Source: Oribacterium sp. oral taxon 102
GTDB lineage: Bacteria; Bacillota; Clostridia; Lachnospirales; Lachnospiraceae
Assembly: GCF_013394775.1 (NCBI RefSeq)
Contig: NZ_JABXYT010000001.1
Location: 1,440,501-1,504,500 of the forward strand
DNA length: 64,000 nt
Reading direction: 5' to 3'
Every line of letters starts with the position of its first letter. Position 1 is the stretch's first letter. This document shows, in pieces, positions 15,603 through 24,490 of the stretch. A program made the position numbers and the translations under genes. The notes below the pieces were generated by a model. The model worked only from the letters and a program-made list of their open reading frames with translations, was not told the origin of the DNA and did no database searches.

Positions 15603-18065
15603 ATGGAGAATGGCATGAATCAATTTACGATACAGGCACAGAGGGCGATCCAGCTCGCGCTGGAGAGCGCCGAGGAGCTGCATCACAGCTATGTGGGGAC
15701 GGAGCATTTGCTGCTTGGGCTGCGTCGGGAGAATACGGCGCTGGCGGCGAAGGCACTCGCTGCGAACGGCATAGAGGAGGATAAGATCCTGGAGATGATT
15801 TCGAAATTCATTTCCCCGGACGGCAATGTGTCGGTCGCGGATCGCTCCGGCTATACGCCGGGCGCGCGGAGGATCATGGAGGCATCCTTTCAGGAGGCGC
15901 AGCAGGCGCATTCCGCGCTGATCGGGACAGAGCATATCCTGCTTTCGATCTTGAAGGATCCGAACTGCGCGGCAGCGCGGATCATCAATACACTGGGCGG
16001 CAGTGCACAGAGGATCTATCAGCAGATTATGGCGGCAATGGGCGCTGCCGCAGGAGAGAACGCTGCACCCTCGGCGAAGCGGGCGCAGAGCCGGACGCCG
16101 ATGCTGGATCAGTATTCGAGAGACCTGACGAAGCTCGCGGAGAAGGACGGACTGGATCCCGTGATCGGCAGGAATCAGGAAATCATGCGGGTGATTCAGA
16201 TCCTGTCGCGGCGCAGCAAAAACAATCCCTGTCTGATTGGAGAGCCGGGCGTCGGCAAGACGGCGGTGGTTGAGGGACTGGCGGAGAAAATCGCGGCGGG
16301 AGAGGTGCCGGACAGCATTCTCCGGAAGAGGGTGCTGACGCTGGATATCTCCGCGATGGTTGCCGGAAGCAAGTACCGCGGAGAGTTTGAGGAGCGGATC
16401 AAACGAGTGATCGCGGAGGCGAGGAGCGACGGAGAGGTACTGCTCTTTATCGATGAGCTCCACACGATCATCGGTGCGGGCGGCGCAGAGGGCGCGCTGG
16501 ACGCCGCGAATATTCTGAAGCCGGCACTCGCAAGGGGAGAGCTGCAGATCATCGGCGCGACGACGCTCGACGAGTACCGGAAGCACATCGAGAAGGACGC
16601 GGCGCTGGAGCGCAGATTCCAACCGGTGATGGTGGAGGAGCCGACACCGGAGGAGACGCTCGAGATCCTGAAGGGGATACGCCGGAAATATGAGGCGCAT
16701 CATCAGCTTGAGATTGACGACAGTGCGCTGGAGGCGGCGGTGAAGCTCTCTGTGAGATATATCAATGATCGTTATCTGCCGGATAAGGCGATCGACCTCG
16801 TGGATGAGGCGGCATCCAAGCTGCGGATCCTCTCTTCGGGAGAGCCGGAGTCGATTCGGAAGCTTCGCGCGGAGCTCGGCGAGCTGGAGGCAGAGAAGGA
16901 GAACTGCATCAAGGCGGAGGCATTTGACAAGGCTGCGGGCGTGAAGCGCAGGCAGAAGAACCGCCAGCAGAAGCTCACGCAGGCGTTCGCGGCGTGGGAA
17001 CAGGAGAAGATTGATAACCGCCTGCATCTTGCTGAGGAGGACATCGCCAAGGTCGTCTCCGAGTGGACGAAGATACCGGTGCAGAGGCTCCGGGAGGAGG
17101 AGACGGAACGGCTCCGCAGGCTGGAGGAGCTTCTGCGTCAGAGGGTTGTCGGACAGCCGGAGGCGGTCAAGGCAGTTGCGCTGGCGATCAAGCGCGGCAG
17201 AGTGGGGCTGAAGGATCCGAGACGCCCGATCGGTTCCTTTCTCTTCCTCGGGCCGACCGGCGTCGGCAAGACGGAGCTCTCGAAGGCGCTTGCCGAGGCG
17301 GTCTTCGGCTCGGAGACGAACCTGATCCGTGTGGATATGTCGGAATACATGGAGAAATACAGTGTATCCAAGATGATCGGCTCCCCTCCCGGCTATGTCG
17401 GCTATGACGAGGGCGGGCAGCTCTCGGAGAAGGTGCGTAGGAATCCGTATTCTGTCATCCTCTTTGATGAAGTAGAGAAGGCGCACCCGGATGTACTGAA
17501 TATTCTGCTGCAGGTGCTGGACGACGGACACATTACGGATGCGCAGGGCCGCAGGGTTTCCTTCAAGAATACCATTATCATCATGACCAGCAACGCAGGT
17601 GCGGAGGCAATCGTCAGTCCGAAGCGGCTCGGCTTCGATCAGGGGGACGGCTCGAAGGAGAGGGACTACCGGTTTATGCAGAGCAGGGTCATGGAGGAGG
17701 TTCGGCGGCTGTTCAAGCCGGAGTTCCTGAACCGTGTGGACGAGCTGCTGGTGTTCCATCCGATCGGGAAGGAAAGCATGACGGAGATCCTCGATATTAT
17801 GCTGCGGGATGTAGAAAAACGCGCGAAGTCGGAGATGAATATCCGGCTGCATCTGGATGAGAGCGCGAAGGCGCTTCTGGTTTCGAAGGGCTATGACCCG
17901 AAGTATGGCGCGAGACCGCTCCGAAGGACGATACAGAGCATGGTTGAGGACAGGCTCGCAGAGGAAATCCTCGACGGAAAGCTCGGAGAGAACTGCTCTG
18001 TCCGTATTACCACGGACAAAGAGGGCAGGGCGCTTCGGTATATCGTGAGGAGGAGAAGGCACTGA
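15603..18065 (+). CDS. clpC: ClpC family AAA+ unfoldase
   Basis: Hsp100 unfoldase that delivers substrates to ClpP. 820 residues: N-terminal Clp repeat domain (5-145), first AAA+ with GEPGVGKT at 213-220, a middle region with a UVR-like segment ('[14 protein letters not shown]' near 440), second AAA+ with GPTGVGKT near 551 and a C-terminal D2-small domain. The usual ctsR-mcsA-mcsB partners are not upstream; instead radA follows with a one-base stop/start overlap (TGATG). An alternative start four codons in (15615) is possible. Confidence 0.95.
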   Translation: MENGMNQFTIQAQRAIQLALESAEELHHSYVGTEHLLLGLRRENTALAAKALAANGIEEDKILEMISKFISPDGNVSVADRSGYTPGARRIMEASFQEAQQAHSALIGTEHILLSILKDPNCAAARIINTLGGSAQRIYQQIMAAMGAAAGENAAPSAKRAQSRTPMLDQYSRDLTKLAEKDGLDPVIGRNQEIMRVIQILSRRSKNNPCLIGEPGVGKTAVVEGLAEKIAAGEVPDSILRKRVLTLDISAMVAGSKYRGEFEERIKRVIAEARSDGEVLLFIDELHTIIGAGGAEGALDAANILKPALARGELQIIGATTLDEYRKHIEKDAALERRFQPVMVEEPTPEETLEILKGIRRKYEAHHQLEIDDSALEAAVKLSVRYINDRYLPDKAIDLVDEAASKLRILSSGEPESIRKLRAELGELEAEKENCIKAEAFDKAAGVKRRQKNRQQKLTQAFAAWEQEKIDNRLHLAEEDIAKVVSEWTKIPVQRLREEETERLRRLEELLRQRVVGQPEAVKAVALAIKRGRVGLKDPRRPIGSFLFLGPTGVGKTELSKALAEAVFGSETNLIRVDMSEYMEKYSVSKMIGSPPGYVGYDEGGQLSEKVRRNPYSVILFDEVEKAHPDVLNILLQVLDDGHITDAQGRRVSFKNTIIIMTSNAGAEAIVSPKRLGFDQGDGSKERDYRFMQSRVMEEVRRLFKPEFLNRVDELLVFHPIGKESMTEILDIMLRDVEKRAKSEMNIRLHLDESAKALLVSKGYDPKYGARPLRRTIQSMVEDRLAEEILDGKLGENCSVRITTDKEGRALRYIVRRRRH

Positions 18066-19465
18066 TGGCGAAAGCGGCAAGTCGTTTTTTTTGTAAGGAA
18101 TGCGGATATGAAACAGGAAAGTGGCTTGGGCAGTGCCCGAGCTGCCACGCGTGGAACTGCTTCGTGGAGGAGCCGGTACAGGTGCCGTCCTCCTCGAAAA
18201 GAGCCGCTTCCTTTTCTGCGAATGCCCTCAGGGGACAGCGGAGCCGTCCGGTTCGGATCGACGAGATTGAGCTCCTGCGGGAGGATCGGCTCCCAACCGG
18301 ATTTTCAGAGCTGGATCGTGTGCTCGGCGGAGGAATCGTGGTTGGCTCGCTGCTTCTTCTGGGCGGGGATCCGGGGATCGGAAAATCGACGCTTCTTCTG
18401 GAGATTGTCCGAAATCTCTGCGCGGACTACGGAAAGCGGGCGCTCTATGTCTCGGGAGAGGAGAGCCTGAAGCAGATCAAGCTGCGTGCGCAGAGAATTG
18501 CGGAGATCCGCGGAGAGCTCCGCTTCCTCTGCGAGACCAATATCGAGAACATCGTGGAGGCGATACAGGAGGAGAAGCCGGACATGGTCGTGATCGATTC
18601 GATCCAGACGATGTTTACCGAGCTGGTAAGCGCGGCGCCCGGCTCCGTCAGTCAGGTGCGAGAATCCGCTGCGGCGCTGCTCCGCACGGCGAAGGAGCAG
18701 GGAGTCGCGGTTTTCCTCGTCGGGCATGTCACCAAGGACGGCAGCGTAGCGGGGCCAAAGATTCTGGAGCACATGGTAGACGCGGTGCTCTATTTCGAGG
18801 GGGAGAGCAGCGGAAGCCTGCGGATCCTGCATGGACAGAAGAATCGTTTCGGCTCGACGAATGAAATCGCAGTTTTCGAGATGAGCGCAGAGGGACTCCG
18901 GGAGGTGCGGAATCCGTCCGAGCTTCTGCTCTCGGGCCGCCCGACCGGCTCCACCGGCTCTGTGGTGACCTGCGGGATGGAGGGCACGCGTCCGCTCCTT
19001 ATCGAGATTCAGGGACTGGCGGTGCCGACGAGCTTCGGGCTTCCGCGGCGTACTGCCAACGGGATCGACTACAACCGGATGAACCTGCTGCTGGCAATCA
19101 TCGAACGGCGTCTGGGGCTGGAGCTCTCGAAGTATGATGCCTATCTGAATATCGCGGGGGGACTCCGGATCTCTGAGCCCTCCACGGATCTCGCGGTGAT
19201 TCTGGCGCTGATTTCGAGCTGCCGGAACGTGTCGGTTCCGGAGGATGTGATGATCTTCGGAGAGGTGGGACTCGCCGGAGAGGTGCGTGCTGTTTCCAAT
19301 GCGGAGCAGCGAATCGAGGAGGCGGTGCGGCTCGGCTTTCGCAGAATCGTCATGCCGGCATATCATGCGAAGAGAAGTCCGGGTCTGGAGAAGCAGGGGA
19401 TAACACTGCTTCCGGTCAGGAATATCCGGGAGGCGCTCGCTGTGCTGAAACGGCAGGATGCGTAG
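18065..19465 (+). CDS. radA: DNA repair protein RadA
   Basis: RecA-like helicase promoting branch migration in recombinational repair. 466 residues: N-terminal zinc finger (Cys10, Cys13, Cys24, Cys27), RecA core with Walker A 'GGDPGIGKST' near residue 100, the RadA-specific 'KNRFG' near 259, and a C-terminal Lon-like domain. Translationally coupled to clpC, a linkage common in Firmicutes. Confidence 0.97.
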   Translation: MAKAASRFFCKECGYETGKWLGQCPSCHAWNCFVEEPVQVPSSSKRAASFSANALRGQRSRPVRIDEIELLREDRLPTGFSELDRVLGGGIVVGSLLLLGGDPGIGKSTLLLEIVRNLCADYGKRALYVSGEESLKQIKLRAQRIAEIRGELRFLCETNIENIVEAIQEEKPDMVVIDSIQTMFTELVSAAPGSVSQVRESAAALLRTAKEQGVAVFLVGHVTKDGSVAGPKILEHMVDAVLYFEGESSGSLRILHGQKNRFGSTNEIAVFEMSAEGLREVRNPSELLLSGRPTGSTGSVVTCGMEGTRPLLIEIQGLAVPTSFGLPRRTANGIDYNRMNLLLAIIERRLGLELSKYDAYLNIAGGLRISEPSTDLAVILALISSCRNVSVPEDVMIFGEVGLAGEVRAVSNAEQRIEEAVRLGFRRIVMPAYHAKRSPGLEKQGITLLPVRNIREALAVLKRQDA

Positions 19466-19557
19466 CAGCCGCTTCTGCCGCAATGAATTGCAGAGGGCTG
19501 CCTGGCACCATCACAATGTGAGCGGCAGGATACCTGTTTTAAATTTCAGAGGAGCTC

Positions 19558-19586
19558 TTGACGAGGGGGGATTTTTTTGCTAATAT
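19558..19586 (+). promoter_or_regulatory. Promoter of the tRNA-Trp/tRNA-Leu unit
   Basis: TTGACG (19558-19563), 17 bases, TAATAT (19581-19586), about 38 bases before tRNA-Trp. The 90 bases between radA and this site show no gene. Confidence 0.75.
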
Positions 19587-19624
19587 ACCTTTCGTCGCTT
19601 CTAAGCTTTGGGGCGAATGGGCAG

Positions 19625-19695
19625 AGGGGATTAGTTCAATGGTAGAGCAACGGTCTCCAAAACCGCCGATGGGGGTTCGAATCCCTCATCCCCTG
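19625..19695 (+). tRNA. tRNA-Trp (anticodon CCA)
   Basis: 71 bases. Acceptor AGGGGAT/ATCCCCT, D arm GTTC/GAGC, anticodon loop CTCCAAA with CCA, T arm GGGGG-TTCGAAT-CCCTC, discriminator G. The 3' CCA is not encoded. Confidence 0.96.
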
Positions 19696-19699
19696 CTCT

Positions 19700-19783
19700 G
19701 CGGGAATGCTGGAATTGGCAGACAGGCAAGACTAAGGATCTTGTGTCCGATAGGACGTGTGGGTTCAAGTCCCACTTCCCGCA
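19700..19783 (+). tRNA. tRNA-Leu with anticodon AAG
   Basis: 84 bases, class II tRNA with a long variable arm (GTCC/GGAC). Acceptor GCGGGAA/TTCCCGC, anticodon stem CAAGA/TCTTG, loop CTAAGGA, T arm GTGGG-TTCAAGT-CCCAC, discriminator A (leucine identity). Loop positions 34-36 read AAG, so A34 is at the wobble position. Only four bases separate it from tRNA-Trp, and a terminator follows, so both are in one transcript. The usual bacterial leucine anticodons for the CUN box are GAG, UAG and CAG; an A34 form implies deamination to inosine. CCA is not encoded. Confidence 0.9.
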
Positions 19784-19792
19784 TGGTATAGG

Positions 19793-19830
19793 CAGTCTTG
19801 ACTCTCCGGACGGAGAGTTGAGACTGTTTT
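19793..19830 (+). terminator. Terminator of the tRNA unit
   Basis: CAGTCTTGACTCTCCG / CGGAGAGTTGAGACTG, a 16-pair stem with two G-U pairs and 2-base tip, followed by TTTTGTTTT. Confidence 0.93.
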
Positions 19831-19855
19831 GTTTTACAGAAAAGTGAGGTGAAGC

Positions 19856-20635
19856 ATGCGGATTGCGGTGATTACCGGAGCGAGCTCCGGAATGGGGCGG
19901 GAATCTGTCCTGCAGCTGAATGATGAGATCGAAGCTATTGAGGAATTCTGGCTGATCGGCAGGCGGCAGGAGCGGATGGAGGCGATTTCCGCTCTGTTGA
20001 CGAAAAGGAGCCGCATCCTCTCATGGGATCTGGGAGACGAGAGCAGCTTTTCGGCTTACGGGGAGCTGCTTCGCACGGAAAGGCCGGAGATTGTTTTTCT
20101 GGTAAATGCAGCAGGCTTCGGGAGAATCGGGCAGGTATCGGAGCTGCCTCTCGAGGACTGCCTCGGGATGTGTACTGTCAATGTGCGGGCACTGACCGCA
20201 TTCTGCCGCATCTCTCTTCCGTACATGGCGCGGCGCTCCCGCATTCTGAACTTCGCCAGCGCAGCCGCCTTTCTGCCCCAGCCGCGCTTCGCGGTTTATG
20301 CTGCGACGAAGAGCTATGTTCTGAGCTTTACCCGCGCGCTGAATCAGGAGCTTCTCGGCAGCGGCTGTACCGCGACGGCGGTCTGTCCGGGACCGGTCAG
20401 GACGGAATTCTTCGAGCGCGCAGAGACAACAGGGGAGATTCCGCTCTATAAGCATCTCTTCATGGCAGATCCGCGGAAGGTCGTCCGGAAGGCTGTGATA
20501 GACGCAGTGCTTCAGAAGGAGCTGTCCGTCTACGGACTTTCCATGCAGCTCTTCCTCGCGCTCTCGAAGCTGCCGCAGGGGCTGCTGCTCCGCGTTCTGC
20601 ATTGTATTACGGGGAGGGAATGTGCGGGAGATTAG
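19856..20635 (+). CDS. Short-chain dehydrogenase/reductase (SDR)
   Basis: A 259-residue NAD(P)-dependent oxidoreductase with 'TGASSGMGRE' (cofactor glycine motif, residues 7-16), 'NAAGFG' near 83 and the catalytic 'YAATK' (Tyr-x3-Lys) near 152-156. Substrate unknown; no neighbouring pathway gives a clue. Preceded by AAAGTGAGGTGAAGC. Overlaps the downstream pseudouridine synthase start by 14 bases, indicating a two-gene operon. Confidence 0.9.
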   Translation: MRIAVITGASSGMGRESVLQLNDEIEAIEEFWLIGRRQERMEAISALLTKRSRILSWDLGDESSFSAYGELLRTERPEIVFLVNAAGFGRIGQVSELPLEDCLGMCTVNVRALTAFCRISLPYMARRSRILNFASAAAFLPQPRFAVYAATKSYVLSFTRALNQELLGSGCTATAVCPGPVRTEFFERAETTGEIPLYKHLFMADPRKVVRKAVIDAVLQKELSVYGLSMQLFLALSKLPQGLLLRVLHCITGRECAGD

Positions 20636-21632
20636 CGTCAGCGGGAACGAGGCGGGGCAGAGACTGGACAAGCTGCTTCGGAAATATCTGCGGGAGGCGG
20701 GTAGCGGCTTCCTCTACAGGATGCTTCGAAAGAAGAACATCGTGCTGAATGACAGAAAAGCGGATGGCAGAGAGCTTCTCCGCGAGGGAGATTCCGTGAA
20801 GCTCTACTTCTCAGAGGAAACGCTTACGAAGCTGACAGGGGAGGCAGCGCCGGAGACGTATTTCTCGGGTGCGGATTTCCTGCGGCTGGAGGAAGAGCTC
20901 CGGCAGCGCATCCTCTATGAGGATGAGGGACTTCTCCTCCTCAACAAGCCTGCGGGCTGGGTTTCGCAGAGCGACGGGAGCGGTGCGCCCTCTGTCAATG
21001 AGCTCTGCCTGGATTACCTTCTGAAGGAGGGGAAGCTCAGCAGAGCGCAGCTCGCGACCTTCAAGCCGGGGATCGCCAATCGTCTGGATCGGAACACCTC
21101 CGGGCTGATCCTTTTCGGAAAGACGCTGCCTGTGCTGCAGGAGCTTGCCGCAGGCCTTCGGGAGCGCAGTCTGCAAAAGTATTATCTGGCGGTGGTTTCC
21201 GGAATCGTAGAGGAGGGCAGCCTGCTTCATGGCTATCTCCGGAAGGACGCGGCGGGAAATCAGGTGGAAATCCGGACGGACTGCTTTCCGGGCGCGGCGG
21301 AGATTCATACGGAATATACGCCGCTCCGGCAGTGCCGCGCCAAGGATGCGGCAGCACAGTATTCCGTGCTTCGGGTACATCTGATCAGCGGGAAGACCCA
21401 TCAGATTCGGGCACACCTCGCCTCTGTCGGGCATCCGATTCTTGGAGACGGCAAATATGGCCAGCCGCGCAGAAATGAATACTGGCGAAGAAGGGCCGGC
21501 ATTCATTCCCAGCTTCTCCATGCGTATGAGCTCCGTTTCCCGGTGCTTCCGGAGAGCGCTGCATTAGCCGCCTGCTCTGCACGGCGTTTTTTCGCAGAAC
21601 CGCCGGAAGTGTTCAGAACATTTCTTCCGTGA
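20622..21632 (+). CDS. RluA-family pseudouridine synthase
   Basis: Converts uridine to pseudouridine in rRNA or tRNA. GTG start with GGGGAGGG five bases before. 336 residues: S4 RNA-binding domain (~1-65), then the catalytic domain with 'NRLDRNTSGL' (catalytic Asp) near 150 and 'KTHQIRAHLASVGHPILGD' near 258. Target position cannot be read from sequence; the family includes RluC and RluD. It overlaps dprA tail-to-tail by 20 bases with no terminator between. Confidence 0.92.
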   Translation: MREISVSGNEAGQRLDKLLRKYLREAGSGFLYRMLRKKNIVLNDRKADGRELLREGDSVKLYFSEETLTKLTGEAAPETYFSGADFLRLEEELRQRILYEDEGLLLLNKPAGWVSQSDGSGAPSVNELCLDYLLKEGKLSRAQLATFKPGIANRLDRNTSGLILFGKTLPVLQELAAGLRERSLQKYYLAVVSGIVEEGSLLHGYLRKDAAGNQVEIRTDCFPGAAEIHTEYTPLRQCRAKDAAAQYSVLRVHLISGKTHQIRAHLASVGHPILGDGKYGQPRRNEYWRRRAGIHSQLLHAYELRFPVLPESAALAACSARRFFAEPPEVFRTFLP

Positions 21633-22524
21633 GCCTTCTCCGGTAGTAACCGGGTTTCGGAGACTCGCAGAGCCCCTGCAGCTCCAGCTCGAGAAGGGTA
21701 CGGCTGAGGAGAGGGGCAGGAAGATCGGTATGCGCGGCAAGCTGCTCGATATGAACAGCCTCAGAGCTAAGCTGTTCGAGTACACAGCGCTGCGTTTCCG
21801 GGAGGCTCTCGGAGGAGGGAAGCAGCACGCGCTGCTCTCGCTCCCTTTCCAGATGGAAATATTCGAGGATGTCCTGCGCGGAGGTGAGGATAGACGCACC
21901 GTCCCGGATCAGGCGATTGCAGCCTTCGGAGAGGCGGTCTGTGACTCTGCCGGGGACGGCGAAGACCTGCTTTCCCTGCTCCAGAGCGTTTCCGACGGTG
22001 ATGAGGGTACCGGAGCGCAGCTTCGCCTCCACGACGATCACGACGTCCGAGAGTCCTGATATGATTCGGTTTCGGCTCGCAAAATGCCGCCCGAGCGGCG
22101 GCGTACCGGGAGAGAGCTCGGAGAGCAGCCCTCCGTTGCTTCGCAATATTTCCTCATAGAGTCGGAAATGAGAGGGAGGATAGCAGATATCTGTCCCGCA
22201 GCCGAAGACAGCGAAGGTTTTTCCGCCGCTGTCCAGTGCACCCCAGTGTCCGGCAGCATCGATACCGTATGCCATACCGCTGACGATGCCGATACCGTTT
22301 CTGGCGAGAACGGCCCCCAGCGTGCGTGCGAGATCGAGTCCCTGCGCCGTAGCGTCCCTCGCGCCGATGATCGCTGCGGTCGGCATCCGTGCGTCCGGCA
22401 GCGTACCGCGAACATAGAGCGTCCTCGGACAGCCCGGAATGTCCCGAAGACGGCTCGGAAAATCCGCATCGAGCGGAGTCAGCTCCCGGGTCGTTTCCCG
22501 TGAATACAGATCATGTGCAGTCAT
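21613..22524 (-). CDS. dprA: DNA processing protein DprA/Smf
   Basis: Loads RecA on incoming single-stranded DNA during transformation. 303 residues with the Rossmann-like core: 'PDARMPTAAIIGARDATAQG' region, 'GIVSGMAYGIDAAGHWGAL' near 97-116 and 'FGCGTDICYPPSH', then a C-terminal winged-helix domain (~230-300). AAGGAGGGAGC precedes the ATG. It lies 9 bases downstream of yifB, the standard yifB-dprA order; topA, its common neighbour, is divergent beyond yifB. Confidence 0.95.
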   Translation of the reverse strand: MTAHDLYSRETTRELTPLDADFPSRLRDIPGCPRTLYVRGTLPDARMPTAAIIGARDATAQGLDLARTLGAVLARNGIGIVSGMAYGIDAAGHWGALDSGGKTFAVFGCGTDICYPPSHFRLYEEILRSNGGLLSELSPGTPPLGRHFASRNRIISGLSDVVIVVEAKLRSGTLITVGNALEQGKQVFAVPGRVTDRLSEGCNRLIRDGASILTSAQDILEYFHLEREREQRVLLPSSESLPETQRCVLEQLSSEAVHIEQLAAHTDLPAPLLSRTLLELELQGLCESPKPGYYRRRLTEEMF

Positions 22525-22533
22525 GCTCCCTCC

Positions 22534-24108
22534 TTATCCGCCGTAGAGGCGATCCTCGAGGCTTCGATAGGACACCGCCTCCGAAAGGTGTGCGATCGTG
22601 ATGCGCTCGGAGCTGTCCAGATCGGCGATGGTACGCGACAGCTTCAGAAGCTTGTGGTAGGTGCGCATGGAAAGACGCTTCAGCTCGAATACCCGTTTCA
22701 TGAAGCTCTGCTCCTCCTGACCGAGGACGCAGAACTTTTTGATTTCCGGGAGTCCCATTTCCGCATTGCAGCGTACAGGACGGCAGTCCTTAATCATAGC
22801 GTCCTTTCCGGATTCCGGCTGAAAGCGGGCAAGCTGCAAGGTGCGCACGCGCTCTACCTCCCTCCGGAGCGATGCGGAGCTGATGCCCGCCTTCTCCGAC
22901 AGCGCCTCACTGTATTTGACGGGAGAGACCTCTACGCAGAGATCGATCCGCTCGAGGATCGGCTTCGAGATCCCCCGCTGATAATGCCGGATCTGAGAGG
23001 GCGTGCAGTGACAGCGGTTTCCGGGTGCGCCGAAAAAGCCGCAGGGACAGGGATTCATCGCCGCGACAAGCATGCAGTCCACCGGATAAGTAAACTCGCC
23101 CCGGACGCGATTGACCCGGACGAAGCGATCCTCCAGCGGCTGTCGGAGTGCCTCGATCGCAGCGCGGGAAAAGAGGGGGAGTTCGTCCAGAAAGAGGACG
23201 CCCTTTCCGGCGAGTGCCAGCTCTCCGGGGAAAATCATGCCGTTTGAACTGCCGCCGATCAGTGTCGGAATGGTGACAGAGCTGTGGGGTGCACGAAACG
23301 GACGTCTGCCGAAGAGCGCCTGTGAGGACGGCAGCAGACCGGCTACAGAGTAGACCTTCGTGATCTCGATATCCTCAGCGCGGCTGATCGAGGGGAGGAT
23401 ACCGGGAATACGCTTCGCGATCATGCTCTTTCCGGAGCCGGCGCAGCCGGAGAGGAGAAGATTGTGTCCGCCGGCAGCTGCGATCAGCGCTGCCCGTACC
23501 GCGAAGTGCTGTCCGCGGATGTCACGAAAATCAGGAAGCTCCGGTTCTGCAGAGGGATGCGTCTCCGGCAGCGTGCGCGGGAAGCTCCGGAGGCTGTCCG
23601 CGGATCGGAGCAGAGAGAGCAATTCCCGGATATTTCGGAGCCCGATGATGTCCATTCCATCCAGCATCCCTGCCTCGGCGGCATTTTCGAATGGAACAAC
23701 CGCACCGCGAAGCCCCGCGGATTGAAAGGCAGCGCAGAGGGAGAGCGCGCCGCGGACGCGGAGCAGGCTTCCGTCCAGTCCTACCTCGCCGAAGAAAGCA
23801 TATTTTCGGAGACAGTCGGAGCGGAGCAGTCCGAGGGCGGCGAGGAGGCCGACGAGGATCGGCAGATCGTAGCCTGTACCGTTCTTCGGGAAATCCGCGG
23901 GCTGCAGGCTGACGGTGAGCCGCTTCGGCGGAAGTGGAATACCGCTGTTTTTCAATGCGACGGTGCAGCGCTCCAGCGCCTCCCGCACGCTCAGAGAGAC
24001 ATTGCCGATAATGACGGTATGCGGCAGACCGTTGCTCTCGTCGACCTCGACGGAGACCATGCGTCCGTCGATGCCGGAAAGACCTGCCGTGAGAACCTTT
24101 GCGAGCAT
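22534..24108 (-). CDS. YifB/ComM family Mg-chelatase-like AAA ATPase
   Basis: 524 residues: N-terminal Lon-like ChlI domain ('DLPILVGLLAALG' near 85), AAA+ core with 'GCAGSGKSMIAKRIPGILP' near 217 and Walker B 'GVLFLDELPLF' near 303, and a C-terminal Mg-chelatase subunit domain. The ComM relative is a branch-migration helicase in transformation, which fits the dprA neighbour. AGGAGG lies 11 bases before the ATG, a little far. The 'HTVIIGNVSLSVREALER' segment deviates from the usual 'VGLPDxAVKESRERV' but the fold is intact. Confidence 0.93.
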   Translation of the reverse strand: MLAKVLTAGLSGIDGRMVSVEVDESNGLPHTVIIGNVSLSVREALERCTVALKNSGIPLPPKRLTVSLQPADFPKNGTGYDLPILVGLLAALGLLRSDCLRKYAFFGEVGLDGSLLRVRGALSLCAAFQSAGLRGAVVPFENAAEAGMLDGMDIIGLRNIRELLSLLRSADSLRSFPRTLPETHPSAEPELPDFRDIRGQHFAVRAALIAAAGGHNLLLSGCAGSGKSMIAKRIPGILPSISRAEDIEITKVYSVAGLLPSSQALFGRRPFRAPHSSVTIPTLIGGSSNGMIFPGELALAGKGVLFLDELPLFSRAAIEALRQPLEDRFVRVNRVRGEFTYPVDCMLVAAMNPCPCGFFGAPGNRCHCTPSQIRHYQRGISKPILERIDLCVEVSPVKYSEALSEKAGISSASLRREVERVRTLQLARFQPESGKDAMIKDCRPVRCNAEMGLPEIKKFCVLGQEEQSFMKRVFELKRLSMRTYHKLLKLSRTIADLDSSERITIAHLSEAVSYRSLEDRLYGG

Positions 24109-24490
24109 GAAGCTTAGTTCCTCCTATAATGTAATTGCAGCAATCAGATACCTCTCAGCCGGAAAGCCTTTGAAAAGGGAAAGGGCAGAAAAACGGAAGA
24201 TAAGATAAAATATAGAAGAAAAAAGGAAATAAAAACAGAAGGAAAACTTGCGTTTGTCCGCTTGACTGGGGACTTATACAGTAAATACTTTTCTCCAGTA
24301 TAATACCGTATTCGGGCAGGTCAAGGAAAGATTCTCTGAAAAATATGAATAAAATCTAAACAAAACAGGGAGATTTCAAAAAATATAATTTGCAGGGACT
24401 TGCAAAAAACGGTCGCTTGTTTTATCATGCAGACCATAGTTCGGCGCTGGGATAGCCGGCACGGAGCGAATAAAGGCAGAAGGATGGGAC
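24109..24490. other. AT-rich divergent intergenic region between yifB and topA
   Basis: About 380 bases with no convincing gene. It holds a likely topA promoter on the right (see 24400-24428) and must hold the yifB promoter on the left, which I cannot pinpoint. A TATAAT at 24299-24304 lacks a -35 box at a proper distance. Confidence 0.6.
24400..24428 (+). promoter_or_regulatory. Promoter of topA
   Basis: TTGCAA (24400-24405), 17 bases, TATCAT (24423-24428), about 60 bases before the topA ATG. Confidence 0.7.

Noticed and set aside
15525..18080. Open frame of 851 codons on the minus strand opposite clpC
   Set aside because: It mirrors a high-GC coding strand; the translation is Arg/Leu/His-rich without any domain, while the plus strand encodes a complete ClpC.
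23464..24117. Plus-strand frame of 217 codons opposite yifB
   Set aside because: No ribosome site, no domain, and completely covered by the conserved yifB gene on the other strand.
24262..24304. TTGACT and TATAAT as a topA promoter
   Set aside because: The boxes are 31 bases apart; the TTGCAA-17-TATCAT pair at 24400-24428 is better placed.
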